A stretch of DNA of 64,000 bases from Rhodobacter sp. (GCA_027489175.1 JAIYAE010000014.1:464037-528036), one strand, 5' to 3'; counted from the first letter of the stretch, positions 36,930 through 46,589 are shown. A program made the numbers and translations. Notes: a model not told the origin generated them from the sequence alone.

Positions 36930-37673
36930 TCAATCTTCGTCCTCAGCCTCCGCGGCCGCCTGCAGCTGCCGCCCGCGAAAGCCCATCGCGACCACAAACT
37001 TTTCCGAACTGTCGGCCCGGCTGGCAGGCGGTTTGACGTTCGCCACCTTGCGGAAGTTCTTCTTCAACAGCGCCTGCATCTCATTCTCGGCCCCGCCTGC
37101 CAGGACCTTGGCGACGAAGGTGCCGTCGTCTTCCAGCACGTCAAAGGCAAAGGCCAGCGCCGCTTCGACTAGCGCCACGATGCGCAAATGGTCCGTCGCC
37201 TTGTGCCCGCTCGCCGCCGCCGCCATGTCCGACATCACCACATCGGCCCGGCCACCAAGCCAGCCCTTGACCAGTGCATCCGCGTCGTCATCCAGGAAAT
37301 CCAGCTGGTGAAGCTCTGCCCCCGCAATCGGCTCCACCTCTTGCAGGTCGATGCCAAGGACGGTGCCCACCGGCTTTTTCGGGTTCTGCCCCAGCGCATT
37401 GACCCGCACCACCGCCACCTGACACCAGCCCCCCGGCGCACAGCCAAGGTCGACCACCCGCGCCCCGGGTTTCAGAAACCCGTAGCGGTCATCCAGATCA
37501 ATGATCTTGTAGGCCGCCCTGCCCCGGTAACCCTCTTTCTTCGCGCGGATCACGTAAGGGTCGTTCAGCTGCCGCTCCAGCCAAAGCGTCGAAGACAGCT
37601 TCCGCCCCTTCGCCGTCTTGACCCGCACCCGCAACTCCCGCTGGCCCCGGCCCGAGGTTGGTTTTTCCGTCAT
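36930..37673 (-). CDS. rlmE: 23S rRNA (uridine-2'-O)-methyltransferase RlmE/FtsJ
   Basis: A 247-residue SAM-dependent methyltransferase that modifies U2552 in the A loop of 23S rRNA and supports 50S assembly. SAM motif I is [18 protein letters not shown] (residues about 91-108), the substrate-binding [15 protein letters not shown] block is near 147-161, and [14 protein letters not shown] contains the third catalytic lysine. The first lysine is in [18 protein letters not shown]. Rhodobacterales homologues carry the same N-terminal basic extension ([19 protein letters not shown]). Its ATG overlaps the stop of the upstream Ppx/GppA gene by 4 nt. Confidence 0.92.
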   Translation of the reverse strand: MTEKPTSGRGQRELRVRVKTAKGRKLSSTLWLERQLNDPYVIRAKKEGYRGRAAYKIIDLDDRYGFLKPGARVVDLGCAPGGWCQVAVVRVNALGQNPKKPVGTVLGIDLQEVEPIAGAELHQLDFLDDDADALVKGWLGGRADVVMSDMAAAASGHKATDHLRIVALVEAALAFAFDVLEDDGTFVAKVLAGGAENEMQALLKKNFRKVANVKPPASRADSSEKFVVAMGFRGRQLQAAAEAEDED

Positions 37674-38824
37674 GTGTAAGGCCCGTCCCCAAGAATGCCG
37701 TCGCTGCTCATCTGCGCGTAAAGAAGCCCCTCCCTAAGGCCCCGGTCGGCTACCGACAAGCGGTCCGTGGGCCAGATCCGCATCAAGGCCTGCAGGATCG
37801 CCGCCCCCGACATGATCAGCGCATGGCGGTCGCGCCCGATGCGGGGGTCATTCCGGCGGCCTTCGGGGCCCAAGGACAGATATTCCCGGATCACCAGATC
37901 AATCTGGTCCGAGGTCATCTGCAGCCCATCCACCTTGGTCCGGTCATAGCGCTTGAGGTTCAGAAAACTCGCCGCAACCGTGGTGACCGTGCCGGAGGTG
38001 CCCACGATCTGAAACCCTTCGCGCGGGTTGTTGGCATTGTAGGGGCTGAAACTGGCCAGGTTTTCCTCGAAGAACCAGCTCATCAGCGCGAACCGCGCGG
38101 CGTCATCATCCACGTCAATGAACTGGTCCTTCAGCGTCGCCACGCCAAGCGGCACCGAAATCCAGTCCACTACGCGTGCCACGGCCCCCTCGCCTTGCGC
38201 ATCAAACCCCATGTGCAACCGCATGATCGCCTTTGGCCGGTCGGGCGGGGCCACGGCAGACAGGTCGATCCACACCAGCTCTGTCGACCCTCCGCCGATA
38301 TCCACGACCAAAAGCTGCTCGGTCGTCGGACTGACCAGCGGCGCGCAGGAAATCACCGCCAGCCGCGCCTCTTCTTCGGGGGCGATGATTTCCAACTGCA
38401 GCCCGGTCTCGCGGCGCACCTGACGGATGAAGTCGCGCGCATTCCGCGCCCTGCGGCAAGCCTCGGTCGCCACCAACCGCATCCGGCGCACGTTGTGCTT
38501 TTCGATCTTCTTTTCGCAGATCCGCAGCGCCTGGATCGTTCGCGCCATCGATGACCGCGACAACCGGCCCGAGGCTTCAAGCCCCACGCCCAGCTGCACC
38601 GACTTGGAAAAGCTGTCGACGATCACGAACTGGCTGCCCAACGGCTGGGCAATCAGCATGCGGCAAGAGTTCGTGCCAAGGTCAAGCGCCGCATAAAGCG
38701 GGGCTGACCCGGGGTCAGTCAGGGCAGACGGTGCATCGGCGCGGGAAACGGTCCCAGGGTCGGCTTTGGGCGTCTCAACCTTCGCGTCAGTCGCGTCCGC
38801 CCTTTGGGGACGCTCGGGCGTCAT
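37670..38824 (-). CDS. Ppx/GppA family exopolyphosphatase / pppGpp phosphatase
   Basis: A 384-residue protein of the actin-like phosphatase superfamily. The phosphate-1 loop is [14 protein letters not shown] (residues about 46-59) and the phosphate-2 loop [14 protein letters not shown] near 174; [14 protein letters not shown] and RGLREGLLY are family C-terminal motifs. Members hydrolyse polyphosphate or pppGpp; sequence alone does not distinguish the two. About 40 N-terminal residues before the domain are acidic/polar and perhaps disordered; a later start is possible. Co-transcribed with rlmE. Confidence 0.88.
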   Translation of the reverse strand: MTPERPQRADATDAKVETPKADPGTVSRADAPSALTDPGSAPLYAALDLGTNSCRMLIAQPLGSQFVIVDSFSKSVQLGVGLEASGRLSRSSMARTIQALRICEKKIEKHNVRRMRLVATEACRRARNARDFIRQVRRETGLQLEIIAPEEEARLAVISCAPLVSPTTEQLLVVDIGGGSTELVWIDLSAVAPPDRPKAIMRLHMGFDAQGEGAVARVVDWISVPLGVATLKDQFIDVDDDAARFALMSWFFEENLASFSPYNANNPREGFQIVGTSGTVTTVAASFLNLKRYDRTKVDGLQMTSDQIDLVIREYLSLGPEGRRNDPRIGRDRHALIMSGAAILQALMRIWPTDRLSVADRGLREGLLYAQMSSDGILGDGPYT

Positions 38825-39097
38825 TTACGCCCTCCATATGTGGTTACCCAAAAGGTAGTGCCGAACCCCGGCCCGTGCAAGCACTCAGACGCCCGCAATC
38901 GTCAACCCGGGCCGCCTCATGATCTGGATGAAGATTTTTCAAAGTCCCGCCCGTCGCCAAACGCCCTGCCCCATGCTATCGCCAAGCCTGCAGGGGGCGG
39001 GGTCGCATCCTTGCGCCGCCATGTCGAAATCCGACACCGGTTGTCGGGGATCGGCGACTATCAGTTGGTTCAGTTCAGCCAAGGGAATCACCGGATC

Positions 39098-39400
39098 ATG
39101 CCCGCAGTCACCATCGTCTACTGGCGCGACATTCCGGCCCAGGTCATCGTCGGCACCGGCCGACGCGCGTCGAAAATCCAACTGACCGAGCGGTTTGAGC
39201 AAGCCATCGACCGCTGCGCCATGAAGATCGGCGCAAAGGACGCGGATGCCTACCTTGCCGAATGGCGCAAAGCCCCGATGGGCGAGGTTGAGGGAGAGCC
39301 TGACGCCGTCGCCGCGGCAGAAGCCGCGCGCCTTGAGGCCGAATTCGACACTGCCCGCCTGAAAGACCTGATTGCTGCCGATGGCTGGGCCAAGGCCTGA
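39098..39400 (+). CDS. Small conserved protein of the 'virulence factor' family (PF13769-like)
   Basis: A 100-residue acidic protein. MPAVTIVYWRDIPAQVIVGTGRR and the following VQLTERFEQAIDRCAM-like region (here IQLTERFEQAIDRCAM) match a small family annotated only as virulence factor. The ATG at 39098 follows AAGGGAA. The family is common in Rhodobacteraceae next to metF-type and corrinoid methyltransferase genes, as here (45 nt upstream of metF), which suggests a role in one-carbon transfer rather than virulence. No catalytic motif is seen. Confidence 0.7.
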   Translation: MPAVTIVYWRDIPAQVIVGTGRRASKIQLTERFEQAIDRCAMKIGAKDADAYLAEWRKAPMGEVEGEPDAVAAAEAARLEAEFDTARLKDLIAADGWAKA

Positions 39401-39445
39401 CCTTCAATGCCGCCGACCCCGCCCCCGACCCTCAAGGAGACCGTG

Positions 39446-40369
39446 ATGGCCCTGTTCAACTTCCGCCGCAAGGACGACGCCCCGGCCCCCGCCGCCCAGC
39501 CGCTTGAGGCCTTCCTCAAGGGCTACTCGATCGAGGTGATGCCCCGCACGGCGGAAAAGGTTGAAAGCTTCCGCGGCATCCTGCCCACCGGCACCCGCGT
39601 CTACATCGCCCATATCGACGGCACGCCGATCGAAGACATGGTCGCCACGGCCAAGCGCTTGGGTGATGAAGGCTACACCGTGATGCCCCACTTCCCGGCG
39701 CGGATCATCAAGGACAAGGCCACGCTGACCGACTGGGTGTCGCGCTACAAGGACGTGGGCGTGCGGCAGGGCCTTCTCTTGGCGGGCGGCGTCGCTGCCC
39801 CGGTCGGTGACTTCAGCACATCCATGCAACTCCTTGAATCGGGGGCTTTTACCGGCTTTGACCGCCTGCATGTCGCGGGCCACCCGGAAGGTAACAAGGA
39901 CATCGACCCCGATGGGTCCGACCGCATGGTGATGGAAGCCGCCCGCTGGAAATCGGCGTTCAGTGAGCGGACGGATGCCAAGATGGCCATGGCCACCCAG
40001 TTCTGCTTTGAAGGCCAGCCGGTGATCGACTGGGTCAACCGTCTGACCGCCGAAGGCATCAAGCTGCCGGTCCACATCGGAATCGCCGGGCCTGCCAAGC
40101 TGCAAACCCTGATCAAGTTCGCCATCGCTTGTGGTGTCGGCCCGTCGCTCCGCGTTCTGCAGAAACGCGCGATGGATGTGACGAAACTCCTTCTGCCCTA
40201 TGAGCCGACGGAGATCCTGGAAACCCTCGCCGCCCACAAGGCCGCGAACCCCGGTTTCGGGATCGAGCAGGTCCACTTCTTCCCCCTCGGCGGCATCAAG
40301 ACCAATGCCCAGTGGGTCACCGACAATGGCGGCGCGTCTGGCGTCCCCGCTTCCGCAGAAAAGGTTTAA
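39446..40369 (+). CDS. metF: Methylenetetrahydrofolate reductase
   Basis: A 307-residue flavoprotein of the MetF family, which reduces 5,10-methylene-THF to 5-methyl-THF. The TIM-barrel features are a conserved SIEVMPRTAEKVESF start (Glu in strand 1), AHIDGTPIEDMVATAKRL, VMPHFPARIIKD (PHxxAR, FAD/folate site), LLLAGGVAAPVGDF and HVAGHPEGNKDI. The EVMP replaces the usual EFFPP, a variant found in related alphaproteobacterial copies. The ATG at 39446 is 6 nt after AAGGAG. The methyl-THF:corrinoid methyltransferase gene follows after 2 nt, so product and user are co-expressed. Confidence 0.88.
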   Translation: MALFNFRRKDDAPAPAAQPLEAFLKGYSIEVMPRTAEKVESFRGILPTGTRVYIAHIDGTPIEDMVATAKRLGDEGYTVMPHFPARIIKDKATLTDWVSRYKDVGVRQGLLLAGGVAAPVGDFSTSMQLLESGAFTGFDRLHVAGHPEGNKDIDPDGSDRMVMEAARWKSAFSERTDAKMAMATQFCFEGQPVIDWVNRLTAEGIKLPVHIGIAGPAKLQTLIKFAIACGVGPSLRVLQKRAMDVTKLLLPYEPTEILETLAAHKAANPGFGIEQVHFFPLGGIKTNAQWVTDNGGASGVPASAEKV

Positions 40370-40371
40370 GA

Positions 40372-41352
40372 ATGACCCGTACCGTCATTGAATCCAAAAC
40401 GAAAACCGTCATCATCGGTTTTGACGAACCCTTCTGCGTGATCGGCGAACGCATCAATCCCACCGGCCGCAAGAAGCTCGCGGCTGAATTGGAGGCGGGC
40501 AATTTTGAAACTGTCATCAAGGACGCCCTCGAACAGGTCGCCTGCGGGGCCACGGTGCTGGACGTGAACTCGGGTGCCGTCTTCACCAACAAGATGGCCA
40601 CCGACCCGCGCTACGCCGACAACAATTTCGTCGAACCGCCCCTGATGAAGGCGCTGATCGAGATCATCCAGCAAACCGTCGACGTGCCCCTCTGCATTGA
40701 TAGCTCGGTTCCCGGAGCCCTCGAATCCGGCCTGATGGCCTGCGAAGGCCGCCCGCTGCTGAACTCGGTCACGGGGGAAGAGCACCGCCTGGAACTCGTC
40801 CTGCCGCTCGTGAAGAAATACAACGTGCCGGTCGTGGCGATCTCGAACGACGACACCGGCATTTCGGAAGACCCCGATGTCCGCTTTGCCGTGGCCAAGA
40901 AGATCGTCGAACGCGCCGCCGATTTCGGCATTCCGGCGCATGACATCGTGGTGGACCCCCTCGTCATGCCTGTCGGCGCCATGGGGTCGGCCGGTCAGCA
41001 GGTCTTCACCCTCGTCCGCCGCCTGCGGGATGAGCTTGGGGTGAACACCACCTGTGGCGCCTCGAACATCAGCTTCGGCCTGCCGCACCGCCACGGCATC
41101 AACGGCGCGTTCCTGCCCATGGCCATCGGCGCTGGCATGACCAGCGCCATCATGAACCCCGTCCGCCAGCAGGAAATGGAGGCGATCCGCGCCGCCAACT
41201 TCCTGATGAACCACGACCCGAACGGTGGTGAGTGGATCCGCTTCGCCAAGGTCCTGGAAGCGGTCGAAGGCGGCATGACCTTCGCCGAAGCCTCGGCAGC
41301 AGCCAGCCAGGCCTCGGCCGGGCGGCGCGGCGGGCGGCGTGGTCGGGCGTAA
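40372..41352 (+). CDS. Methyltetrahydrofolate:corrinoid methyltransferase (pterin-binding part of a split MetH)
   Basis: A 326-residue pterin-binding TIM-barrel protein. It corresponds to the folate domain of MetH and to AcsE/MtvB-type enzymes: VIGERINPTGRKKL (residues about 22-35), CGATVLDVNSGAVF, VPLCIDSSVPGALESGL, LLNSVTGEEHRL, VVAISNDDTG and CGASNISFGLPHRHGINGAFL. It lacks the homocysteine, cobalamin and reactivation domains, so those must be encoded elsewhere. It transfers the methyl group of 5-methyl-THF to a corrinoid protein. In Rhodobacteraceae such stand-alone proteins are parts of a split methionine synthase. The Ala/Gly/Arg-rich tail is probably flexible. Confidence 0.85.
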   Translation: MTRTVIESKTKTVIIGFDEPFCVIGERINPTGRKKLAAELEAGNFETVIKDALEQVACGATVLDVNSGAVFTNKMATDPRYADNNFVEPPLMKALIEIIQQTVDVPLCIDSSVPGALESGLMACEGRPLLNSVTGEEHRLELVLPLVKKYNVPVVAISNDDTGISEDPDVRFAVAKKIVERAADFGIPAHDIVVDPLVMPVGAMGSAGQQVFTLVRRLRDELGVNTTCGASNISFGLPHRHGINGAFLPMAIGAGMTSAIMNPVRQQEMEAIRAANFLMNHDPNGGEWIRFAKVLEAVEGGMTFAEASAAASQASAGRRGGRRGRA

Positions 41353-41461
41353 GGAACGCCCGCCAACCTCCGGCTGTCACAGGAATTTCGTCATCCTCGC
41401 CTTGCAACGGGTTCGCCTTGTCCGCTAGTCTTTGCAAAGCACGCACAGATCAGGCGGCCTG

Positions 41462-42166
41462 ATGTCCCATTCCGATTTCGAAGACCGCCTCAGCCGGATC
41501 AAGGCGAATGGTGGCAATCGCCGCCAGCAGCCCCCGCGCGCACCGGAAAAGCAGATCAGTCCTCTCAAGGGCATCGTCCTGGGCGCGGTCATGACCACCG
41601 CTGGCGGGCAACTGGCCCTGGTGGCGAACACCCAGTATGAAACCCTGCGCGACGATTATGGCATGACCACCGCCTTGGGCCTTGGCCTGTTCAGTCTTGC
41701 CCTGCTTCTCATGGGCCTTCTCTACCTGAAACGGGGGCTTTTCCCCGCCCGCAGCGTTGCGGCCCATCAGGACGATGCGACCAAGCCCGTGGCACAGACC
41801 TCCGCCGGCGCGCGCCTGTTCTTTTCGCTCTTCGGCCTTGTCCTGGGCGTCGTGGCCTGCTTTTGCATGTATCTCGCCAATCTCACGCGAGAAATCGGGG
41901 CCGCTGGCGAGGTTGACGCCAAGATCGCGGACGCGGCGGCGTTGGGGTTCGTGGTCATCACGTTCGGGCTGGTGGCGCTTGCGCTTCTGATCGGGCTCAT
42001 CGGCCTTTTTGTCCGCCGTCTGCCCCTGCGGCGCGTGCCGGTCTTTTGCCTGCTGGGCGGGATGGTCCTTTACGCCAGCTTTCAGACCTTTGGCATCCAT
42101 CCGACCAACTGGCCCCTGTTCAAGGCAGAGGCCATCCGCGCCCTCAACGCCCAGACCCTGCCCTAA
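41462..42166 (+). CDS. Conserved four-helix membrane protein of unknown function
   Basis: A 234-residue protein with a hydrophilic N terminus (about 45 residues, MSHSDFEDRLSRIKANGG and a Pro/Gln stretch) and four to five hydrophobic segments (about 45-65, 78-98, 123-145, 163-185, 192-210). The start resembles small Rhodobacterales proteins with the DFEDRLSRI motif. I recognise no family with known role. It follows the corrinoid methyltransferase gene by 110 nt, so co-transcription is possible but not assured. It converges with the metallopeptidase-like gene with a 4-nt overlap. Confidence 0.65.
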   Translation: MSHSDFEDRLSRIKANGGNRRQQPPRAPEKQISPLKGIVLGAVMTTAGGQLALVANTQYETLRDDYGMTTALGLGLFSLALLLMGLLYLKRGLFPARSVAAHQDDATKPVAQTSAGARLFFSLFGLVLGVVACFCMYLANLTREIGAAGEVDAKIADAAALGFVVITFGLVALALLIGLIGLFVRRLPLRRVPVFCLLGGMVLYASFQTFGIHPTNWPLFKAEAIRALNAQTLP

Positions 42167-43884
42167 GGCGCTAAACCAGAAGCCTCGTCCGCCTCGGGGG
42201 GCGGGCTCAGCCGTTGAAAGGCGAATTCTACCTCGCCGAACCGGCCCATGGTGACCCGTGTCGCCATCGCGCCCGAGCCGCAGCTGTAGTCCACCACCCC
42301 TTCTTCCGCGCCCCCCGGCGGGCCAAAAAGCGCCACCGTTCCGTTGACTTCGGGCGATTGGACCGCGCCTTGCGCCACTGTGCCTTCGGTCAGTTCCGCA
42401 CAGCCTGCCAGCCGCCCGGGGCCAAGCACCGACCAGCGCCCCGCCGACATGCCCGCCGTGCCGGTCACATCCACGGTCGTGTCCCCGTCCTCATCGGTCT
42501 CGGTCACCTGAAAATCGATCGGCACGCTTGAGGTGACGAATGTCCCATCCTCATTGACCTGCAGATACATCTCACCCATCGCGTTGCGCGTGACCGGGGC
42601 CCCGGAGCGGCGCATCAACTCGATGATCGGGCTCATGTCGCCCTGCCAGGTGCCGACCAGACATTGGTCAATCTCGGTCGATCCCCGGCAAGGGCTGCAG
42701 GCTGCCAGCCGCCGCACCCGCAGCCGAAACTCCAGATCATCGTCGCCGGTATGGATCGCGGCAAAGCGCAGGTCCGCCTCGCCCCCGTCGCGCGTATCCA
42801 CCTCCGCGCGCCAGCCGGGGGACCAGTCACCCTCTGACGCCATCCGGCTGGACAGATTGGCCTCGGTCGCGCGGTTGTCCCAGCGACCACAGTCATAACT
42901 GGCCAGGCCCGGGATCACGGCAAAGGGCGGAAAGGTCATCCGTTCGGTGCCGGTCCGCTCCAGGACAAGGTATTCGATCGGAAACTGCCCCTGCAGCCCA
43001 AGCGCCTGGCCATGCGGATGCCGGATCTCGTCATCGACAAAGGCCTCGGCAAAGCGCAGCCAGTCGGCATCGCCCAGCATGTCGCGCATCGCGTCGCGCT
43101 GTCCGGCGGCGCCGGGCGTCGGCGACATTCCGGCCAGAATCGGCAAAAGTGCGGCCATGTCACGCTCTTGCAGGTACCAGTAAAAGAAGATCACCGCCTC
43201 ATAGGTCATCTCATACAGGGGCGTGCGGGCCGTCACCGCCGCGTTGAAGTCACCGCCCCAGTCTGCCGTGCCGATGCTGTCGGCAATCGCATGGGCGGCA
43301 AAAGCCTCGGCCGACCCTTCGATCCACCAGTCGCCCATGCCCCCGAAGGTTGCCATCTGCTCTGGGCTAAGGGTGGCATATTGCACGCAATGAAAAAGCT
43401 CATGCGCCAGCGTGGTCGGGAAGGTGTCGATCACCCCGCCCGCGCCCCACAGGAACTGGGTCATCCGGCATTCACTGGCCACCCGGTCCAGCGGGTCCCA
43501 GGCTTGGGCCAGAACGCTGCGGGCATCGGGTTCGCGCGCGGCCTCGGGGGTAAGCTGATCCGCCAACAGAAGGATCGTGACATCGCCGATCCGGTAGGTG
43601 CCAAGGTCGGCCAGATGGCTTGTCGCCTCACGCGCGGCGGCTTCGACCGCGGCCACGGTGCCGGGCTGAAAGGCCCAGTCGGCGTTGAGGTCAGAGATGG
43701 CGCGCAGGATACGGTCCCCCGCCGGGGTGGGAAAGCTGAAGCGAAACACCTCAACGCAGGTCAGATCCTCCACCCCCGCGACCTGGAACGAAGAGATGTA
43801 GCCCTCGGTCATGCAATCGACCAGTTGGGCCTTGGCCGGGAAGGCGGAGAGGCCAAGCGCAAAGAGCGCAGGAAGGAGTTTCAT
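42163..43884 (-). CDS. Secreted putative zinc metallopeptidase (HExxH ... WWxEG)
   Basis: A 573-residue exported protein; MKLLPALFALGLSAFPAKA is a Sec signal. Residues 158-168 read TLAHELFHCVQ, with the HExxH zinc site at His161/Glu162/His165, and 24 residues after it comes DWWIEGSAEAF, where Glu189 can be the third ligand as in gluzincins. The C-terminal 200 residues are probably beta-rich, with cysteines (CSPCRGS, CAELTEG, YSCGSG) that suggest disulfides. No named family is recognised. I prefer the ATG at 43884 after GGAGGTGACC; a GTG 6 nt upstream lies in that site. Protease activity is inferred from motif only. Confidence 0.65.
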   Translation of the reverse strand: MKLLPALFALGLSAFPAKAQLVDCMTEGYISSFQVAGVEDLTCVEVFRFSFPTPAGDRILRAISDLNADWAFQPGTVAAVEAAAREATSHLADLGTYRIGDVTILLLADQLTPEAAREPDARSVLAQAWDPLDRVASECRMTQFLWGAGGVIDTFPTTLAHELFHCVQYATLSPEQMATFGGMGDWWIEGSAEAFAAHAIADSIGTADWGGDFNAAVTARTPLYEMTYEAVIFFYWYLQERDMAALLPILAGMSPTPGAAGQRDAMRDMLGDADWLRFAEAFVDDEIRHPHGQALGLQGQFPIEYLVLERTGTERMTFPPFAVIPGLASYDCGRWDNRATEANLSSRMASEGDWSPGWRAEVDTRDGGEADLRFAAIHTGDDDLEFRLRVRRLAACSPCRGSTEIDQCLVGTWQGDMSPIIELMRRSGAPVTRNAMGEMYLQVNEDGTFVTSSVPIDFQVTETDEDGDTTVDVTGTAGMSAGRWSVLGPGRLAGCAELTEGTVAQGAVQSPEVNGTVALFGPPGGAEEGVVDYSCGSGAMATRVTMGRFGEVEFAFQRLSPPPEADEASGLAP

Positions 43885-44097
43885 GGTCACCTCCAGACAT
43901 GCGCCCGGCAGTATCGCACAGTCCGCCCGGGATCACCTCGCCAATTTACCATGGGGGCGCCCGGGGGGCGGGTGGCACAGGTTTTGGGGGCCAGCCGTTG
44001 GGTCTGCTCAGGCTGGGTCAAATCCTAACAAAGGATGAAAACGCGAAAGCAACCCATTGATATCGCTTATGCCAGGTCACTGTCCCTGCCCGGGACA

Positions 44098-44823
44098 CTA
44101 CCCCGCCACGGCCCGCAAACTGGCGGCGCGGGCCTTCGGGATCCGGTCCACCTCGACGCAGGTAAAGACATGCAGGGTGTCAAGGTCCCGGTCGGCCACG
44201 GCATGGTCGCTGACCCAGCCCCCCATCCCCAGATAGGTCCGCAAAAGCGGCGGCAGCCCGGCCAGCGCTGCCCTCCGGTCCCCGACGGGGCCGACCAGCG
44301 CGGGGTAGTCCACCACCTCCGTCGCCTTCCGCCCCGGACGGTGCGCTACGGGGCCAAGATGGGCCGCCGCCAGCAGGGCAAGCGCGGCCCGGTGCCCCTC
44401 CCACGCCGCGCCGCGAAAGCTGGTGCAGCCGACCAGCAGGCCCGCCTGCCCCTCATCCACAACCCGGGTCATCGCGCCCCAGGCCAGCCGCAGCACGTCC
44501 GGATGCACCCCCCCGGGGGCCACGCAGAACCGCCCCATCTCGGCAATCGGCAGCGCATAGCCGGCCAGCGGGGCCACATCATAGAACCGCGCCGCATAGC
44601 CCTGCGCCAGACCTGCACCCCAGCCGAACAGCATCACCCGGAAATAAGCGAGCAGATGCCCCTCCCCTTCGACCATCACATGCGCGGAAAGGGCGTCCTG
44701 CGCGTCCTCTTCCGGGCCGGCCTTGCGGGGAAAGGCCACGCGGCGAAAGGCCATGATCCGGGCCATGTCGGCAGGCCCCTCAGCCAGCCGCGCCACCAAT
44801 CCGCCCCGCTCCAACGGCTGCAC
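44098..44823 (-). CDS. olsB: Ornithine-acyl-ACP N-acyltransferase OlsB
   Basis: A 242-residue GNAT-fold acyltransferase. The pattern [41 protein letters not shown] and [40 protein letters not shown] matches OlsB, which transfers a 3-hydroxyacyl chain from ACP to ornithine, the first step toward phosphate-free ornithine lipids. OlsA, which adds the second acyl chain, is not in view. The open frame reaches back to a TTG at 44883, but its first 20 residues are not like the family; a GTG at 44823 after a purine-rich stretch is more plausible. Start uncertain. It is divergent from msrB. Confidence 0.82.
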   Translation of the reverse strand: MQPLERGGLVARLAEGPADMARIMAFRRVAFPRKAGPEEDAQDALSAHVMVEGEGHLLAYFRVMLFGWGAGLAQGYAARFYDVAPLAGYALPIAEMGRFCVAPGGVHPDVLRLAWGAMTRVVDEGQAGLLVGCTSFRGAAWEGHRAALALLAAAHLGPVAHRPGRKATEVVDYPALVGPVGDRRAALAGLPPLLRTYLGMGGWVSDHAVADRDLDTLHVFTCVEVDRIPKARAASLRAVAG

Positions 44824-44882
44824 GCCCTTTTCCCCCGCTGCTTCACACCCTAGATATGTCGGGTAGAACAGGAGTCCCCGCA

Positions 44883-45275
44883 ATGGACAAGATCATCAAG
44901 ACCGAAGCCGAATGGCAGGCCCAACTGTCCGAACTGGCCTACAAGGTCACCCGCAAGCACGGCACCGAACGCGCCTTCACCCATGACGATTTCCCGAAAG
45001 ACCCCGGCACCTACCGCTGCATCTGCTGCGACGCGCCGCTGTTTGACCAGTCGACAAAGTTCGACAGCGGCACCGGTTGGCCCAGCTTCTACGCCCCTCT
45101 GGACGCCGAAATGGTGGGGGAGCAGTCCGACAACAGCTGGTTCATGCGCCGGACCGAGGTGCACTGCAAACGCTGCGAGGCGCATCTGGGCCACGTCTTT
45201 CCCGATGGGCCAAAGCCCACCGGCCTGCGGTACTGCATCAATGGTGTCGCGCTTCGGTTTGAGCCCGAGGACTGA
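44883..45275 (+). CDS. msrB: Peptide-methionine (R)-S-oxide reductase MsrB
   Basis: A 130-residue repair enzyme that reduces methionine-R-sulfoxide in proteins. The zinc is held by Cys46/Cys49 (CICC) and Cys95/Cys98 (CKRC). The catalytic cysteine is Cys118 in [11 protein letters not shown], and the substrate motif [11 protein letters not shown] (residues about 60-70) is intact. A cysteine that could act as recycling partner near residue 60 is replaced by Asp/Ser, so thioredoxin may reduce it directly. The ATG follows AGGAG. It is divergent from olsB and is followed by a bamE gene on the other strand. Confidence 0.93.
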   Translation: MDKIIKTEAEWQAQLSELAYKVTRKHGTERAFTHDDFPKDPGTYRCICCDAPLFDQSTKFDSGTGWPSFYAPLDAEMVGEQSDNSWFMRRTEVHCKRCEAHLGHVFPDGPKPTGLRYCINGVALRFEPED

Positions 45276-45317
45276 CCTTTACTGCGGCGGATCCGTCCGC
45301 CGCAGCCCCAGGCCCGG

Positions 45318-45815
45318 TCACCCGGCGATATCTTCTGCCCGGATGCGGCCGAAGTTGCCCAGAAGCTGACCGATCAGGCTGATGCCCTTGATGTTCGTCT
45401 CGGTCACCCGGCGGGAAATCTGGATGACCTTGCCATCTTCCAACCCGTAGCGGGCGATGTTTTCCACCGTCCCGGCCTCATTGAAGGTCACGGCCAGCAC
45501 CTGGCGGTCAATCTCGCGCGGCTCACGCGGGCCGCGGAATTCATAGCGGCTTTGGACGTAGAACCAGCCTTCGTCGTTCAAAAGGCCCGAGGTTGAGGGC
45601 CGGCCGATCTTTTGGCCCACCGTCTCCCGCGTGTCGACGCCTACCTCGACCAGCGCCAGCTCATCTTCTGCCGGGACATAGCCATGGTTGCGGAACACGG
45701 GCGAGCATGCCGCAAGACCTGCCGCTAGCAGAAGCACTGCCGCCTGCTTCTGCACGCCGCGAAGCGACCCTTGGCAGGCCGCAAGGACCGTCCGCGCCAA
45801 CCGGAATACCGCCAT
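45318..45815 (-). CDS. bamE: Outer-membrane assembly lipoprotein BamE (SmpA/OmlA)
   Basis: A lipoprotein of the BAM complex that inserts beta-barrel proteins. The lipobox LAAC in AVLLLAAGLAACSPVFRNHG marks the acylated cysteine, followed by GYVPAEDELALVEVGVDTRETVGQKIGRPSTSG (the SmpA domain) and WFYVQSRYEFRG. It ends TNIKGISLIGQLLGNFGRIR. The start is uncertain: ATG at 45815 (165 residues) gives a rather long pre-signal region; an ATG at 45827 or a GTG at 45755, right before the hydrophobic core, are alternatives. It is divergent from the yceD-like gene. Confidence 0.85.
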   Translation of the reverse strand: MAVFRLARTVLAACQGSLRGVQKQAAVLLLAAGLAACSPVFRNHGYVPAEDELALVEVGVDTRETVGQKIGRPSTSGLLNDEGWFYVQSRYEFRGPREPREIDRQVLAVTFNEAGTVENIARYGLEDGKVIQISRRVTETNIKGISLIGQLLGNFGRIRAEDIAG

Positions 45816-45989
45816 ACCTGCCCTCATGCCCGCCAAAAACGCCGATCCCGACGCGGGTTCTTCAAAACCCTTGGCAAAGGGGATAACAGAAGGGCGGCCC
45901 CTTGTTCAAGAATGGAACACCACACCGGGCCGCCTGCCGCGAGACGCGCGAGAGATTCCGCAGATCATTTCCATGTGAAGGCCGATGCC

Positions 45990-46589
45990 ATGACCGATGT
46001 TCCCGCCGAAAACGCCTCTGACGGCATGGCCGCCCGCCCGACCCGGTTTCGCACCGGGGGTCTGAGCCCGCGCAAGCCGACGCATTTTTCCTATGCGCCC
46101 GATGCAGAGGCGCGGCGCAGGCTGGCCGAAAGCCTTGGCCTTCTTGGACTGCAGCACCTGGCCTTCACCGGCCAGATCACGCCGGACGGCCGCGACGCCA
46201 TGGTGCTGACCGCCACGCTTGTGGCGGAATGCGATCAGGCCTGCATCGTGACCCTTGTCCCCGTCCGCGCCCGGATCACTGAAGCCGTGCGCCGCCGCTA
46301 TGTCGCCGGACTGACCGCGCCTGAGTCTGACGAGATGGAGATGCCGGAGGACGACACCGAAGAACCGATGCCCGAGGTGATTGACCTGGCCGAAATCGCG
46401 GCCGAAGCGCTGGTTCTGACCTTGCCGCTTTACCCACGTGCCCCGGGGGCCGAGCTTGGCGAGGTTGTGGTGGCCCCGAAGGGCGTCACGCCGCTGGGCG
46501 ACAGCGATCTGAAACCCTTTGCGGGCCTTTCGGTGCTTGCCGGACGGCTGGCCGCGAAACCGGATGACGGCAGCGACAAAGGCGGCTGA
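45990..46589 (+). CDS. YceD/DUF177 family protein
   Basis: A 199-residue cytosolic protein. FSYAPDAEARRRLAESLGLLGLQHLAFTGQITPDGRDAMVLTATLVAECDQACIVTLVPVRARI fits DUF177 (YceD), a family almost always located before rpmF and thought to act in 23S rRNA or L32 maturation. The middle acidic stretch (DEMEMPEDDTEEPMPEVIDLAEIAAEALVLTLPLYPR) is the expected C-terminal motif. The ATG at 45990 was chosen over the long frame upstream, which crosses the bamE promoter region. It is followed by a likely promoter and then rpmF. Confidence 0.82.
   Translation: MTDVPAENASDGMAARPTRFRTGGLSPRKPTHFSYAPDAEARRRLAESLGLLGLQHLAFTGQITPDGRDAMVLTATLVAECDQACIVTLVPVRARITEAVRRRYVAGLTAPESDEMEMPEDDTEEPMPEVIDLAEIAAEALVLTLPLYPRAPGAELGEVVVAPKGVTPLGDSDLKPFAGLSVLAGRLAAKPDDGSDKGG

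Noticed and set aside
39098..39400. Reading the small 'virulence factor' protein as a pathogenicity trait
   Set aside because: The name comes from family annotation only; the gene context is folate one-carbon metabolism and nothing else in the window suggests virulence.
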